Below are positions 24,779 to 33,868 of a stretch of DNA of 64,000 nt, one piece after another (positions within the stretch are counted from its first letter, which is position 1; every line of letters begins with the position of its first letter). The DNA is from Lomentospora prolificans (lineage: Eukaryota; Ascomycota; Sordariomycetes; Microascales; Microascaceae), in assembly GCA_029532625.1 (NCBI GenBank), contig JARFXM010000010.1, positions 434,001 to 498,000 on the forward strand, given 5' to 3'. The position numbers and the translations under genes were made by a program. Under the pieces are notes generated by a model. That model was given only the letters and a program-made list of their open reading frames with translations. It was not told where the DNA came from and ran no database searches.

Positions 24779-25951
24779 ATGGATGTCCCAGTGCCACCAT
24801 ATCGTGACTTGCCCAAGGCCGACTCAGGATATCACACCTCCTGGGCATATTTCAACTCACTGCCGTCCAAACAAGGGAAGAAGGATCAAATTGGAACGGC
24901 AAGTTGCTCCTATTCTCGTATAAAGTCTATGTCTAATTTTACTTGCAATAGCTCAACTTCCTGACTGCGGAGCGACGTGCTCAAGCGGCAAAGGACGAGA
25001 TCATCACTGGACGTGCCATCTCGCTCGAGTAAGTGGCTGTACGCCCACTGAGAAAAAGCTATCTCTAACGCATATCTAAATTTGTAGCCTTCCCATAGAC
25101 CACTTTAAAGCCGACATATCGGCATTTGGAGGGCGGCCGTGTCCGACTCACAAAATCAACGGAGCAGTCCCATTTTCCTTCGATGACCATCTCGATTTTA
25201 ACACGCAAAGTTCCAGTCAGTGGGATGGATTCCGTCATTTCGCGATACGATCATCACTAGAGTACTATAATGGGTATAGGGGAGAAGATTTCACGTCGAG
25301 CGATGTGCTTGGTATCCATTGTAAGAACCGGGTTCTCTTGGCCATACTTTCGGGCATGTTCGGCTAATGACATACATACTTACAGATTGGGTAGAGGCGG
25401 GTGGCATATCCGGCCGTGGTGTCCTCATCGACTTTCCTACGTGGGCAGAGAGTTGTGGGGAGACGTTTAATCCTAATGCAGGACGAAGAGTCACTCTCAA
25501 AGATATCAAGGCCATCCTCGTAAATCAGCGGACAGAGGTTCGGCCCGGAGATATCTTGATTTTTCGAACAGGATGGCTGTCCTGGTATAATAATACCACG
25601 CCCAATGAACGGCACGAGGAGCTCTGTGTTCGCAATCCGCCAGGTGGCCATCACTTCATCGGGCTGGATCAGGACCAGGAATTGATTGAATGGCTGTGGG
25701 ATAACCAGATCGCCGCCGTGGCTGGTGACCAGCCAGCATTTGAAGCTACGCCCCCACCATCAGACGGCTTCGGATGGCTCCACGAGCACATCATTGCGGC
25801 GCTCGGCTGCCCGATGGGCGAACTATGGGATACCGAGGGACTTGCTGAAGAATGCAAGGCGCGCCAGCGCTACACATTCTTCCTGTCTTCAGCCCCTTTG
25901 CATGTACCGGGCGGGGTAGCTACTCCATCAAACGCAGTCGCAATATTCTAA
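24779..25951 (+). CDS. Cyclase-family protein (PF04199, kynurenine-formamidase-like), copy A
   Basis: Four exons (24779-24898, 24952-25028, 25088-25320, 25386-25951) give 331 aa. Intron 1 has a GC donor (GGCAAGT context) and an AG acceptor; no GT donor keeps the frame. The protein matches the fungal branch of the putative cyclase family: a DDHLDFNTQSSSQWDGFRH-type metal site (in place of the bacterial HxGTHxDxPxH), GISGRGVLIDF, RPGDILIFRTGW, AAVAGDQPAFEA, and a C-terminal FFLSSAPLHVPGGVATPSNA. Known relatives hydrolyse formylkynurenine or related C-N/C-C/ester bonds with a metal. The substrate here is unknown. A paralogue (copy B) lies tail-to-tail at 26553-27672. It sits in the same block as a lactonase and a BVMO, suggesting a hydrolytic step there (inference). 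Confidence 0.88.
24899..24951 (+). other. Probable GC-AG intron
   Basis: A 53-nt intron whose donor reads ACG|GCAAGT and whose acceptor is ATAG. GC-AG is the known minor splice type, and GCAAGT is its usual context. Splicing joins GT to LNFLTAERR, which parallels the LGTLNLLT segment of the paralogous copy B. Confidence 0.75.
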
Positions 25952-26552
25952 CTGAATGCCGATGAGGGGCTGGTTTGGTATGCGGCTAAGCGGCTACGCC
26001 GAGAGCTCTGCTATCGAACTAGTGTTTCTTCTCCGCACCCTTGACTTCAATAGCCGACGCTTGAGTTGGGGGCATGAGGAGCAAAGGCCGATTCAGTCGC
26101 CGTCATAACAGATGCGGCAGCGAAGGGTCCATCTTTATCACCCCGGAACAACCCGAAGAGTCACTATTAAGCTTGAGACAAGCCACTGATATGAGGAATT
26201 GGGAGATTTCAGCTAAATAAACTTGGGTAGTCTAGGACCAAGGGTATATATAGAAATTTTAGGGTAAGAGGATTTGACTGTTATTGATGAGGATGACTAC
26301 TAAATATCTGATACTCGGGGCTCGCAACCCACTCCAAACGTTAATGGGCCGCATCATAGGCTTAGGCCATCTCTCCACGTGTGAAATCTCCGAAGGAAAA
26401 AAGCAAGCACTGAGAACGACCAATTCTCTGGGTTATACGAATTCGAAGTCAAGGAGAATAAACATGCTATGCTCCAACTGCTTTTCTACCCTTGACATTT
26501 TGCCCTTGAAAATCATCTAGACACCCACAACCATCGATACTAGCTAAAGGAA
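25952..26552. other. Tail-to-tail intergenic region
   Basis: About 600 bp between two convergent cyclase genes. It should contain both 3' ends. No gene recognised; AT-rich in part. Confidence 0.5.
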
Positions 26553-27672
26553 TCACAAAATAGCTAGAGCGTTGGGCGGCGATCCAACAAGGCCGGGCAC
26601 GTTAAGGGGGCTAGAGGAGATCATGAAGGTATATCTGCCCGTTTTCTTACAATACTCGCCCAGGTCCTTTAGATTAAAATACTCTCCGATTGGCATGCCA
26701 AAAAGACTCAGGAAATAAGGGTGTAGAACTACACGATTGTTAGTGGTTTCATCCAAACCTTGACTCAGAATGACTTACTGAGGCCATCTCCTCCCCTAGG
26801 TGTGCCATCATCATTTAATGGGGGATACGCCTCGAATGCCGGTGTATCAGAAGCGACGGCGGCGAAGTGTTTGTTCCAGAACCACCTAGCCACCTCCTCA
26901 GAACCATGCACACCAACTAAGCCAACAGTGAGCTTGGAAAACACAAGACCAGGGTGCTCCTCAAGGAGGGAATCGGCAAAGCCGGTCCTAATCAAGAAGA
27001 TATCGCCCGTCTTAAACTCGACTCCCTGATGTTTCGCAACGTTTTCGATGTCTTCAATGGTGATCCTGTAGCCATTTACGGGATCGTAATCGATTCCGTT
27101 GGCCGCCGCGTACTCTTTGTAGTCAATTAAAACTCCTCGGCCGACCAAGCCACCGCGAGCGTGCCAGTGATCAAGGGTGGGCATGGTATTCTCCGCCGTG
27201 GAATTGACAGAGAGTGCCTCCTTTGTCGGTTTAATGCCGTTGTAGGCGAGTCCGGTTTCCTGGTGTTGCCAATGCACAAGTGAGTCCCACTGGGTACAGC
27301 ATTGTGTGTTGAAGTCAAGTTCATCGTCGAACCCCAGCCCGGTCGAGAGTCCAAGTTCCTGGACGGTAGCCACACGATGGGTCGACTTCTTCCTGCCCGG
27401 AATAGGGACAGAGTCGAGCAGATTTATGGGCAAGCTGTTTACACGACATCAGAACCTGACAGGCACCATATTATTGACAGTAGAATTACATACCTTAAAG
27501 AAATAGACACGCCGTCTTTGATTTCTGAAGCAGCAGCCTTCACCACGTCGGGCGTAAGGAGGTTCAGGGTCCCAAGCAAATCCTTCTTCCCATCCTTGTC
27601 AAACAAACCCCAGGCACATCCCTTGGGCATCCCCTCGACTGGCGGTAAATCGTCGAAGTCAGGTATAGCCAT
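26553..27672 (-). CDS. Cyclase-family protein (PF04199), copy B
   Basis: Exons 27672-27494, 27434-26779 and 26728-26553 give 336 aa. It shares the family pattern with copy A: LLGTLNLLTPDVV near the start, FDDELDFNTQCCTQWDSLVH metal-site region, GLVGRGVLIDY, FKTGDIFLIRTGF, AAVASDTPAFEA, and a C-terminal SSSPLNVPGLVGSPPNA. Intron 1 falls at the same place and phase as intron 2 of copy A (between SL and LPI), so the two descend from one spliced ancestor. The proteins differ widely, so the duplication is old or one copy arrived separately. Metal-dependent hydrolase or cyclase, probably cytosolic; substrate unknown. Confidence 0.88.
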
Positions 27673-28866
27673 TGCGTTTGATATGCTGGAGATAACGAAT
27701 ATGTTATTCCGACACGAAAACTCACACGCAGTATATCAGGAGTTGGTCAACAGCTCGATTTAAATGGGGCGGAGAAACTGAGGACCCTGAGATGCGCGCT
27801 TGTTGGAATTTCTGTCTCGGCGACACCTGCAAGTTCGGGGTGTGATTCGACGACAAATGGGGCGGCCGCATTACTCGAGATGCATACGGCTCAAGGGGCC
27901 AAAGAACAATAGGAGGCTGTTCCCCTCTTCCAATTTTAGTCTACCTGGGTGCGGGAGAATGAGGGTTGAAGCATATCGGGCTCACGGGAGGGGATACGAA
28001 CACGAGGGTGTCCCATCATCCATGCAGAATAGATGCATGGTACGGCCGCCCAATGTTGCAGTGGGCTACAGTTAAGCTTTTCCCGTCCGCATCACTATTA
28101 TTACGGTCTTTATCTCCTTTCACTATTTGCGCTTAAAAGGCTAAGGTGGGAAATTGTCCGAAAAGAGCAATGCACATGAATATTCGGAAGTCTGCACTCG
28201 CAAAACAAAGAACAGTTTCTCACGGGAAGCGAAACCGAGCAAGGTTTCGAAGCTTTCTCGTCTGAATCTCACCTCAAGTTCCTAACTGGCGAAAAGAACG
28301 TGCGGGGTAGACTTAGAAGCGACGATCCTTGACTCTTACGTCGACCACATTTCCGCGAACCGGAATCGCCCAAATCTCCACCCGCGATATTAAGTCACCC
28401 TGAAACGGCCAAGAAGCCAAGCCAGGCTGACCATGCTTCTTTGCTCCTTTCCTTCTCAGTGTAGAGAACGTTCCGTTGACCCCCGCTCGCAAAATTCACC
28501 CACCGGACTTGCAGGTTATGATTCGCTCAAGTGGCTCACAAGTACGAATACGGAAAGCTGAGACTCGCTTCAGACAGAGGTGCATTGCCAGCATCCGCAG
28601 TGTTTCCACAATTCCCAATTTTGTAGCTTTCTTTGGTGGCGGCATATCTCTGAGCGACGTTCCCGCGCAACCCAGTGGAGACTTGGGAGAGATCAACACG
28701 GAAGGTCCCTCGGGGCCGGGGAGAAAGAAAAGCCGATGCAGAGATGTATAATTAGTCCACTTTGCGCCGCAGACCTTCAGGAGGATGTTACTTCCTAAAC
28801 CTGTCCCGTAGTCTGGCAAGCGACACTTTATTAGGCCTCATTCTCCCCAACATTCAAGGCAAAAAA
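27673..28866. other. Divergent intergenic region
   Basis: About 1.2 kb between copy B (minus) and the flavin monooxygenase (plus), hence likely promoters for both. A CCG-N5-CGG arrangement occurs at 28353-28363. The short frames present match no family. Confidence 0.5.
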
Positions 28867-30747
28867 ATGACAGTCCCCGCCGTCGATTTGGTCGCTCTGA
28901 CGACCAAGTACGCCCAAGAAAAGGACAAACGAGTGAGGGCTGACGGTGTCAACCAATATGTCCAGCTCGCCGACTCGGATCGATGGGCCAAGCTCGCCCG
29001 CGATCCGTGGGTCGACCATGAAGCCCTGAACGCCTCCCCAGATACTCTCAAGGATGGCGATGAAATCAAGGTTTTGATTCTCGGAGCCGGGTACGGTGGC
29101 CTGTTGTACGCCGTGCGACTGATCGAAGCTGGCTTTAAACCTGAAGATATCCGCGTGATCGATGCTGCTGGTGGCTTTGGTGGGACCTGGTATTGGAACC
29201 GGTATCCTGGCCTCATGTGCGACGTGGAGAGCTACATCTACATGCCTTTGCTCGAGGAGACTGGCTATATGCCTAAACACAAATACTCTTATGGCTATGA
29301 GCTACGGGAACACGCAGACCGCATCGCCCAAAAATGGGACGTCAAGGCATCCTTCCGCACTTCTGCGGAATCTTCGACCTGGGATGACGAGGCCAAGCGC
29401 TGGGTGACGAAGCTCAGGCAAGATCGTGGGCCCGGAGGAACCGCTGATCTAACCGTCCGGTCGCAATTCATCATCAACGCGAACGGTGTGATAAACCATC
29501 CCAAGATGCCACTGGGCCTGGAAGGGTTTGGCGGAGAGGCTTTCCACACAGCCCGCTGGGATTTCAACGTGACTGGCGGGAGCCCTTCCGACTGGACTCT
29601 AAACAAGCTTCGCGACAAGCGCGTTGGAATCATCGGGACTGGAGCTACCGCCATCCAGGTCGTGCCCGAGCTTGCCAAGTGGGCCAAGGAGCTCTACGTC
29701 TTCCAGCGCACACCGTGCTCCGTGTCTGCTCGCGACCAGCGCCCGACAGATCCTGAAGAATGGAAATCCAAGATTGCGAACAAGAAGGGGTGGCAACGCG
29801 AGCGATCTCGCAACTTCAATCAATTCTGTACGGCGGAGCGCCAGGGGGAAAATATGGTGGATGATGGGTGGACCAAGGCCCTGGCGTACCACACACTCAC
29901 CGGCACACCTCAAGAGAAACCCATCGGGATGGAAGACATTCCCAATCACATTGGAAAGATGGTGGCACTGGATTTCGAATATACCGAAGGCACGCGCCGA
30001 CGCGTCGAAGAGACCGTTAAGGACAAGAATGTAGCAGAGCGCCTCAAGGCATGGTATCCGGTGTGGTGCAAGCGACCCACCTTCCACGATCATTACTTGC
30101 CTACTTTCAACCTCCCCAATGTCCATCTCGTCGATACGGATGGAAAGGGTGTTAGCGGTGCGAATGAAGCCAATTTGTTCGTTGGCGACAAAGAATATCC
30201 CATCGACGTCCTTGTCTTGAGCACTGGCTACCGCCCTCCTCTTGCTGGTAACGGCGAGCCGGGATCTCATTCTAATATGGTCTTTACCGGCCGGGATGGA
30301 AGAACCCTTATGGACAAGTGGACAGCTCAGGGTGCTACGACACTGCACGGAGTATTAACCAACGGATTTCCCAACATGTTCATCACTGGTCCTGCCCAGA
30401 CTGGCGCCTGCCCCAACTTTGTCTGGGTCCAGAACGTGCTCTCCCAGCACATCGCCTACATAGCTTCCAAAGCTGTAGAACAAAATGGCGACAAGGCAGT
30501 TGTAGAACCCACTGTCGAAGCTGAAGAGGGCTGGTCGATGCAAATCATGGCTTTCGCAGGTTTTATCGCGCCCATCGGCATCTGCACGCCGAGCTACATT
30601 AATAACGAGGGCGGACTGCCGCAAGATCATGCCGAGGCGCTGAAGACGATGAGGGCTGCGTCATACAGCCATGGGATGAATGCGTACGAGGATGTTTTGG
30701 CTAACTGGCGCGACAACGGAAAGTTGGAGGGGCTTGTCATTTCCTAA
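28867..30747 (+). CDS. Baeyer-Villiger-type flavin monooxygenase
   Basis: One exon of 626 aa. Start chosen at the Met of MTVPAVDLV just after an A-run (AAAAAAATG); an upstream in-frame extension is not family-like. Two dinucleotide-binding sites are visible: GAGYGG at about 73-78 for FAD and GTGATA at about 257-262 for NADPH. The Baeyer-Villiger fingerprint F-x-G-x3-H-x3-W-D is present at about 221-231 (FGGEAFHTARWD), along with GGTWYWNRYPG. Such enzymes insert oxygen beside a ketone to form an ester or lactone. The roughly 60-residue N-terminal extension before the first Rossmann fold is like that of larger steroid/cycloalkanone-type members. Being unspliced, it contrasts with its intron-rich neighbours. 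Substrate unknown. Confidence 0.93.
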   Translation: MTVPAVDLVALTTKYAQEKDKRVRADGVNQYVQLADSDRWAKLARDPWVDHEALNASPDTLKDGDEIKVLILGAGYGGLLYAVRLIEAGFKPEDIRVIDAAGGFGGTWYWNRYPGLMCDVESYIYMPLLEETGYMPKHKYSYGYELREHADRIAQKWDVKASFRTSAESSTWDDEAKRWVTKLRQDRGPGGTADLTVRSQFIINANGVINHPKMPLGLEGFGGEAFHTARWDFNVTGGSPSDWTLNKLRDKRVGIIGTGATAIQVVPELAKWAKELYVFQRTPCSVSARDQRPTDPEEWKSKIANKKGWQRERSRNFNQFCTAERQGENMVDDGWTKALAYHTLTGTPQEKPIGMEDIPNHIGKMVALDFEYTEGTRRRVEETVKDKNVAERLKAWYPVWCKRPTFHDHYLPTFNLPNVHLVDTDGKGVSGANEANLFVGDKEYPIDVLVLSTGYRPPLAGNGEPGSHSNMVFTGRDGRTLMDKWTAQGATTLHGVLTNGFPNMFITGPAQTGACPNFVWVQNVLSQHIAYIASKAVEQNGDKAVVEPTVEAEEGWSMQIMAFAGFIAPIGICTPSYINNEGGLPQDHAEALKTMRAASYSHGMNAYEDVLANWRDNGKLEGLVIS

Positions 30748-31228
30748 TGAAAATGGAGTTGGGCCCTTTAGCGATCGGCTCTATTCCCATCCCAATACAC
30801 GTCTCTTTCACACCTACATCGTCATCCTCTGAGCCACGTTGCCGAAGCTTGTAGTAATTTCAGCTCTCGCCCATCGTCAGCAAGGAGCGCTAATCGCGGG
30901 TCTTTTGGTGGAGGTCGGATGATGCCCGTATCCCTTGGCCTCGAAAATGTCCAATTCGGGAAATAAAATTGCAGATACTCGTCTTTGAACCTGGCGTCTA
31001 CCAATTAGGCCACTTGGTTTCAGCCTTTTTGCGCGGAAGCGAGCACAGAACCCTTGCTGTCATCGTGTGGCTGTGTTGGCTGAACCGACGAGATCTTGGT
31101 CCGCTGCGCGAGCGACTCCCGAGATAAAATGCGCAAGTTCGGCAAGGGGAGGCCGCGAGATTTTATAATATTATGCTAATGTATATTCCTCTTATCTGTT
31201 TTTGAATGACACGCCAGAGCTCTCGAAA
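30748..31228. other. Intergenic region with a tRNA-like scrap
   Basis: About 480 bp. On the minus strand around 30975-31030 there is a sequence resembling a tRNA A-box (GTGGCCTAATTGG) followed closely by a weak B-box (GGTTCAAAG), but there is no room for an anticodon arm. It may be a tRNA relic or SINE piece. No coding gene. Confidence 0.4.
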
Positions 31229-31768
31229 ATGGCACACTTACCTCCTGCGTCGCTATTCACTGTCCAGAAAGCGGGCGATGACAGTTTACTGATAAGTCTA
31301 AATTCCGACTCTGCTGCGACCAGCATTCCTTTATACACTGCAACCAGATCGAGCTCGAAACCGAACGTTACCATAGCCCGGCATGATAATCCCGGCCAGG
31401 TTGTGGGAACTGTGACTTTCCGCACACTCTCTTCGAAGATCGACGTGACCTTGTACGGAGAACCGATCAAATTAAGACGAAAGGATCTTTTTGCAAATGC
31501 CCACACATTTTTCCACACCTCTATCGGAAGGATGCACTGGAAGGAGTCGAGTTTCCTTGGCAGCGGCTTGACTCTCTACGACGACCAAAAGAAAGAGATT
31601 TGCGAATACCGAAAGAAGAGAGGGTTCCAGATGCTCCTCCCAATGCATGATCAGAGGACCATAGATCTGGTGATTGTTACTGGGCTTGCGGCAGCGGAAT
31701 ACCGCTGCAGATCGGACAGAGAGTGGGACGAGGCTCTTGAGGATATAATTGAAGGATTCGGTGGCTAA
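31229..31768 (+). CDS. Tubby C-terminal-like / DUF6593-type protein
   Basis: A single exon of 179 aa starting with MAHLPPASLF; a longer frame would need a TTG start and is rejected. The pattern is a beta-rich domain: alternating strands such as TVTFRTLSSKIDVTL, then MHWKES and a C-terminal helix with EWDEALEDIIEGF. This is the look of small fungal proteins annotated as DUF6593 or Tubby-C-like. Function unknown; the related LOR/Tubby folds bind lipids, but nothing here proves it. No signal peptide. Confidence 0.72.
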   Translation: MAHLPPASLFTVQKAGDDSLLISLNSDSAATSIPLYTATRSSSKPNVTIARHDNPGQVVGTVTFRTLSSKIDVTLYGEPIKLRRKDLFANAHTFFHTSIGRMHWKESSFLGSGLTLYDDQKKEICEYRKKRGFQMLLPMHDQRTIDLVIVTGLAAAEYRCRSDREWDEALEDIIEGFGG

Positions 31769-32839
31769 TAGAGAAGTGAGAATTGGGTGTTCAGAGAGCG
31801 TGAAGAAGGATCCAAACTTGTTTCTTTACGCTTCGGTTGCCCTCGCCAACACCTAGTCACCCCCTCCATGCTGCTCGGGCTCTATTAAGCGCAGGCTCAG
31901 GAAGGCTGTCAAACCTAGTTAGGCGAAGCGGGTAGTGGTTCAGGGCGCTATAGATTTGTTAAATTGAGTTGGAAACGTTAAGCTTTTCGCAAGGGGCCAG
32001 TTTGAGCCTCCGAGATCCGAGAAAGAGAAACGGGTCCTACGAGGGCCCAATGCTCGTGCCTGCAAACCTAATCCAAGGGCCCCTGGTATAAAGCAGGTTT
32101 GAGCACCCCAATACTCTCCACATCTTCTCGATTTTGGTTGATCTAGTCCCTCTTCAATGCTTATTATAAATATGGACTGCCCAAGCGTTTCATTAGCACC
32201 TTTCACCCTTCTATCTCAGTTTTTCCTCCCTGGGACATCTGATGTATTGTCATGGCATAGTGTGGTGTTAGACCAAAAATGGGTATTCCTTATCTATTAG
32301 AGGTCTTACAGATGCTTATAACCTGTCAACACATGGCGTATGCCCTCGCGCTTATGTCACGTGCGGCCATGCACTGGCGATGCAGTGAGAAACCTTCGAT
32401 TCATATCTCCCTTTTTCTTCGTTAGCATCATGTTGTAGGGCTGTACTCGCCTTCGCAGTATCCCTAACCTTCTTCTCAGCTTATGGTGCACCGAAGGCAT
32501 TGAAATGCGGGGATTATTTTAGGTCCGGGACTCTCCGTTTGATGGCCTCTTTGCGAGTCTGGCTATGATCATCGTCTGTCAGGTTATGTAGACGATGCTG
32601 TGGCTGCTTTGCGGCTGTTGTTTCCCTGTGTGCTGCCACTCCCCTCATCCGTCTGCGTCATCTTGTCGCTGCTACTTGATTCTAGGCTTCCAAGTAAAAC
32701 TCAGGCTTCTTAAAATGGTACGACTGGCGAAATTTGTCTCTTTAATCCATTGCTTCATTGAATTCGAAACATCAAGTCACGCCAGCTTCTCCTATCCGAT
32801 TGTCTCATCCCAAATGCGATAAGTTAGCATTCTCTACAA
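31769..32839. other. Intergenic region
   Basis: About 1.07 kb with no recognisable gene. It should contain the promoter of the PQ-loop gene. Confidence 0.5.
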
Positions 32840-33868
32840 TGGGCGCTCTCGACGCCGTTGATAACATTTTTCGGCTGTGCGTGTTCCCTGGTCCCCGTTA
32901 AGAGTACCTCCTCGCGCCCAATCCGACCTCATCCCATGCTAATTCTTGTGAATCTAGGGCCATCGTCGTCGCCACCGTGCTTTCCTTCTATCCTCAACTG
33001 CAAAAGATTACCTTTCGCGGCGATGCGGCCGGTATTTCTCTCATCTACTTCCTCTTGAGTACGGTGTCCGCCATGGAGCAGTTTGCCTTGTATACCAGCC
33101 GTTTCATCTATCACAAGGATTTTCCTGATAGTGAGGTCTCAACTCCGCGCACGGTTGGAGACTGGCTCAATTTCGGCCAAGTCTGCGTCCTGTTGCTAAG
33201 CACTACAGTCTTGTGAGTTCATGTGTCTCCATCTCCGAGGAAGCTGGTTTCACGCACTATGTGTATTCCGTTATGACACACATAGTACGCAGCGGCTCTT
33301 AAGCGGAACCAGATTGTTTAATGGATTGTTTGCTAAAAAGACGCCCTCTCTTTGAAGGCTCGCGGTCGCCACCTGGTATCCGCCGAACCGCCCGTTCGAA
33401 AAAGTGGTCGTCACGATCGGCTACTTAAGTTTCGCATACTGGTCCTTCGTCCCGGTGCTACCGCATTTCTCAAAGTCGTACAGAGAACACAGCCAGTGGG
33501 GCATAGACAGGTTTCTGGCGATGCACTCGTATTGGGTGAACTGGTTCGTCACCCTCGGCGTCTTCCCAATCTCGCTTTTCTGTCAGTGGCTCTTCATGCA
33601 TGGCCAGCCGATTCCGCAGAGCCTAAGCGTCTGGGGGCTGGCCGCGCAGGCTGTGGTATTCATCCTGATGGGAGTTTCTTGGACCTGGCGCATGACCATC
33701 GATAGGCCGACGTGGGTCCAGTGGTATAAATATGTTGGGTATGCGGCTGTCGACAACCTTCTTTTCGGCATAGTCCAGTCTATCCTCTATCTTTTTGTTC
33801 TCGGAGTAGCCGGATCAGCAGAAGGCCCAGCTGATGCGGGTGAGGCTAGCCCTCTACTCCCAGACTAG
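32840..33868 (+). CDS. PQ-loop repeat membrane protein
   Basis: Three exons (32840-32877, 32958-33212, 33358-33868) give 267 aa. The first exon has only 38 nt. The second carries a PQ-loop: VLSFYPQLQKI followed by a polar DAAGISLIYFLL stretch. Several hydrophobic segments are evident, including VVVTIGYLSFAYWSF, WVNWFVTLGVFPISLF, LAAQAVVFILMGV and LLFGIVQSILYLFVL. The C-terminus ends in an acidic/leucine tail (SPLLPD), similar to a lysosomal or vacuolar dileucine sorting signal. PQ-loop proteins include vacuolar amino-acid exporters and SWEET-like carriers; a transport role in an endomembrane is likely but unproven. Only one clear PQ motif is seen, so it may be a distant member. Intron 2 contains an inverted repeat. 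Confidence 0.75.

Noticed and set aside
31202..31228. Earlier start of the Tubby/DUF6593-like protein
   Set aside because: The codon at 31202 is TTG, not ATG. The first in-frame ATG is at 31229.
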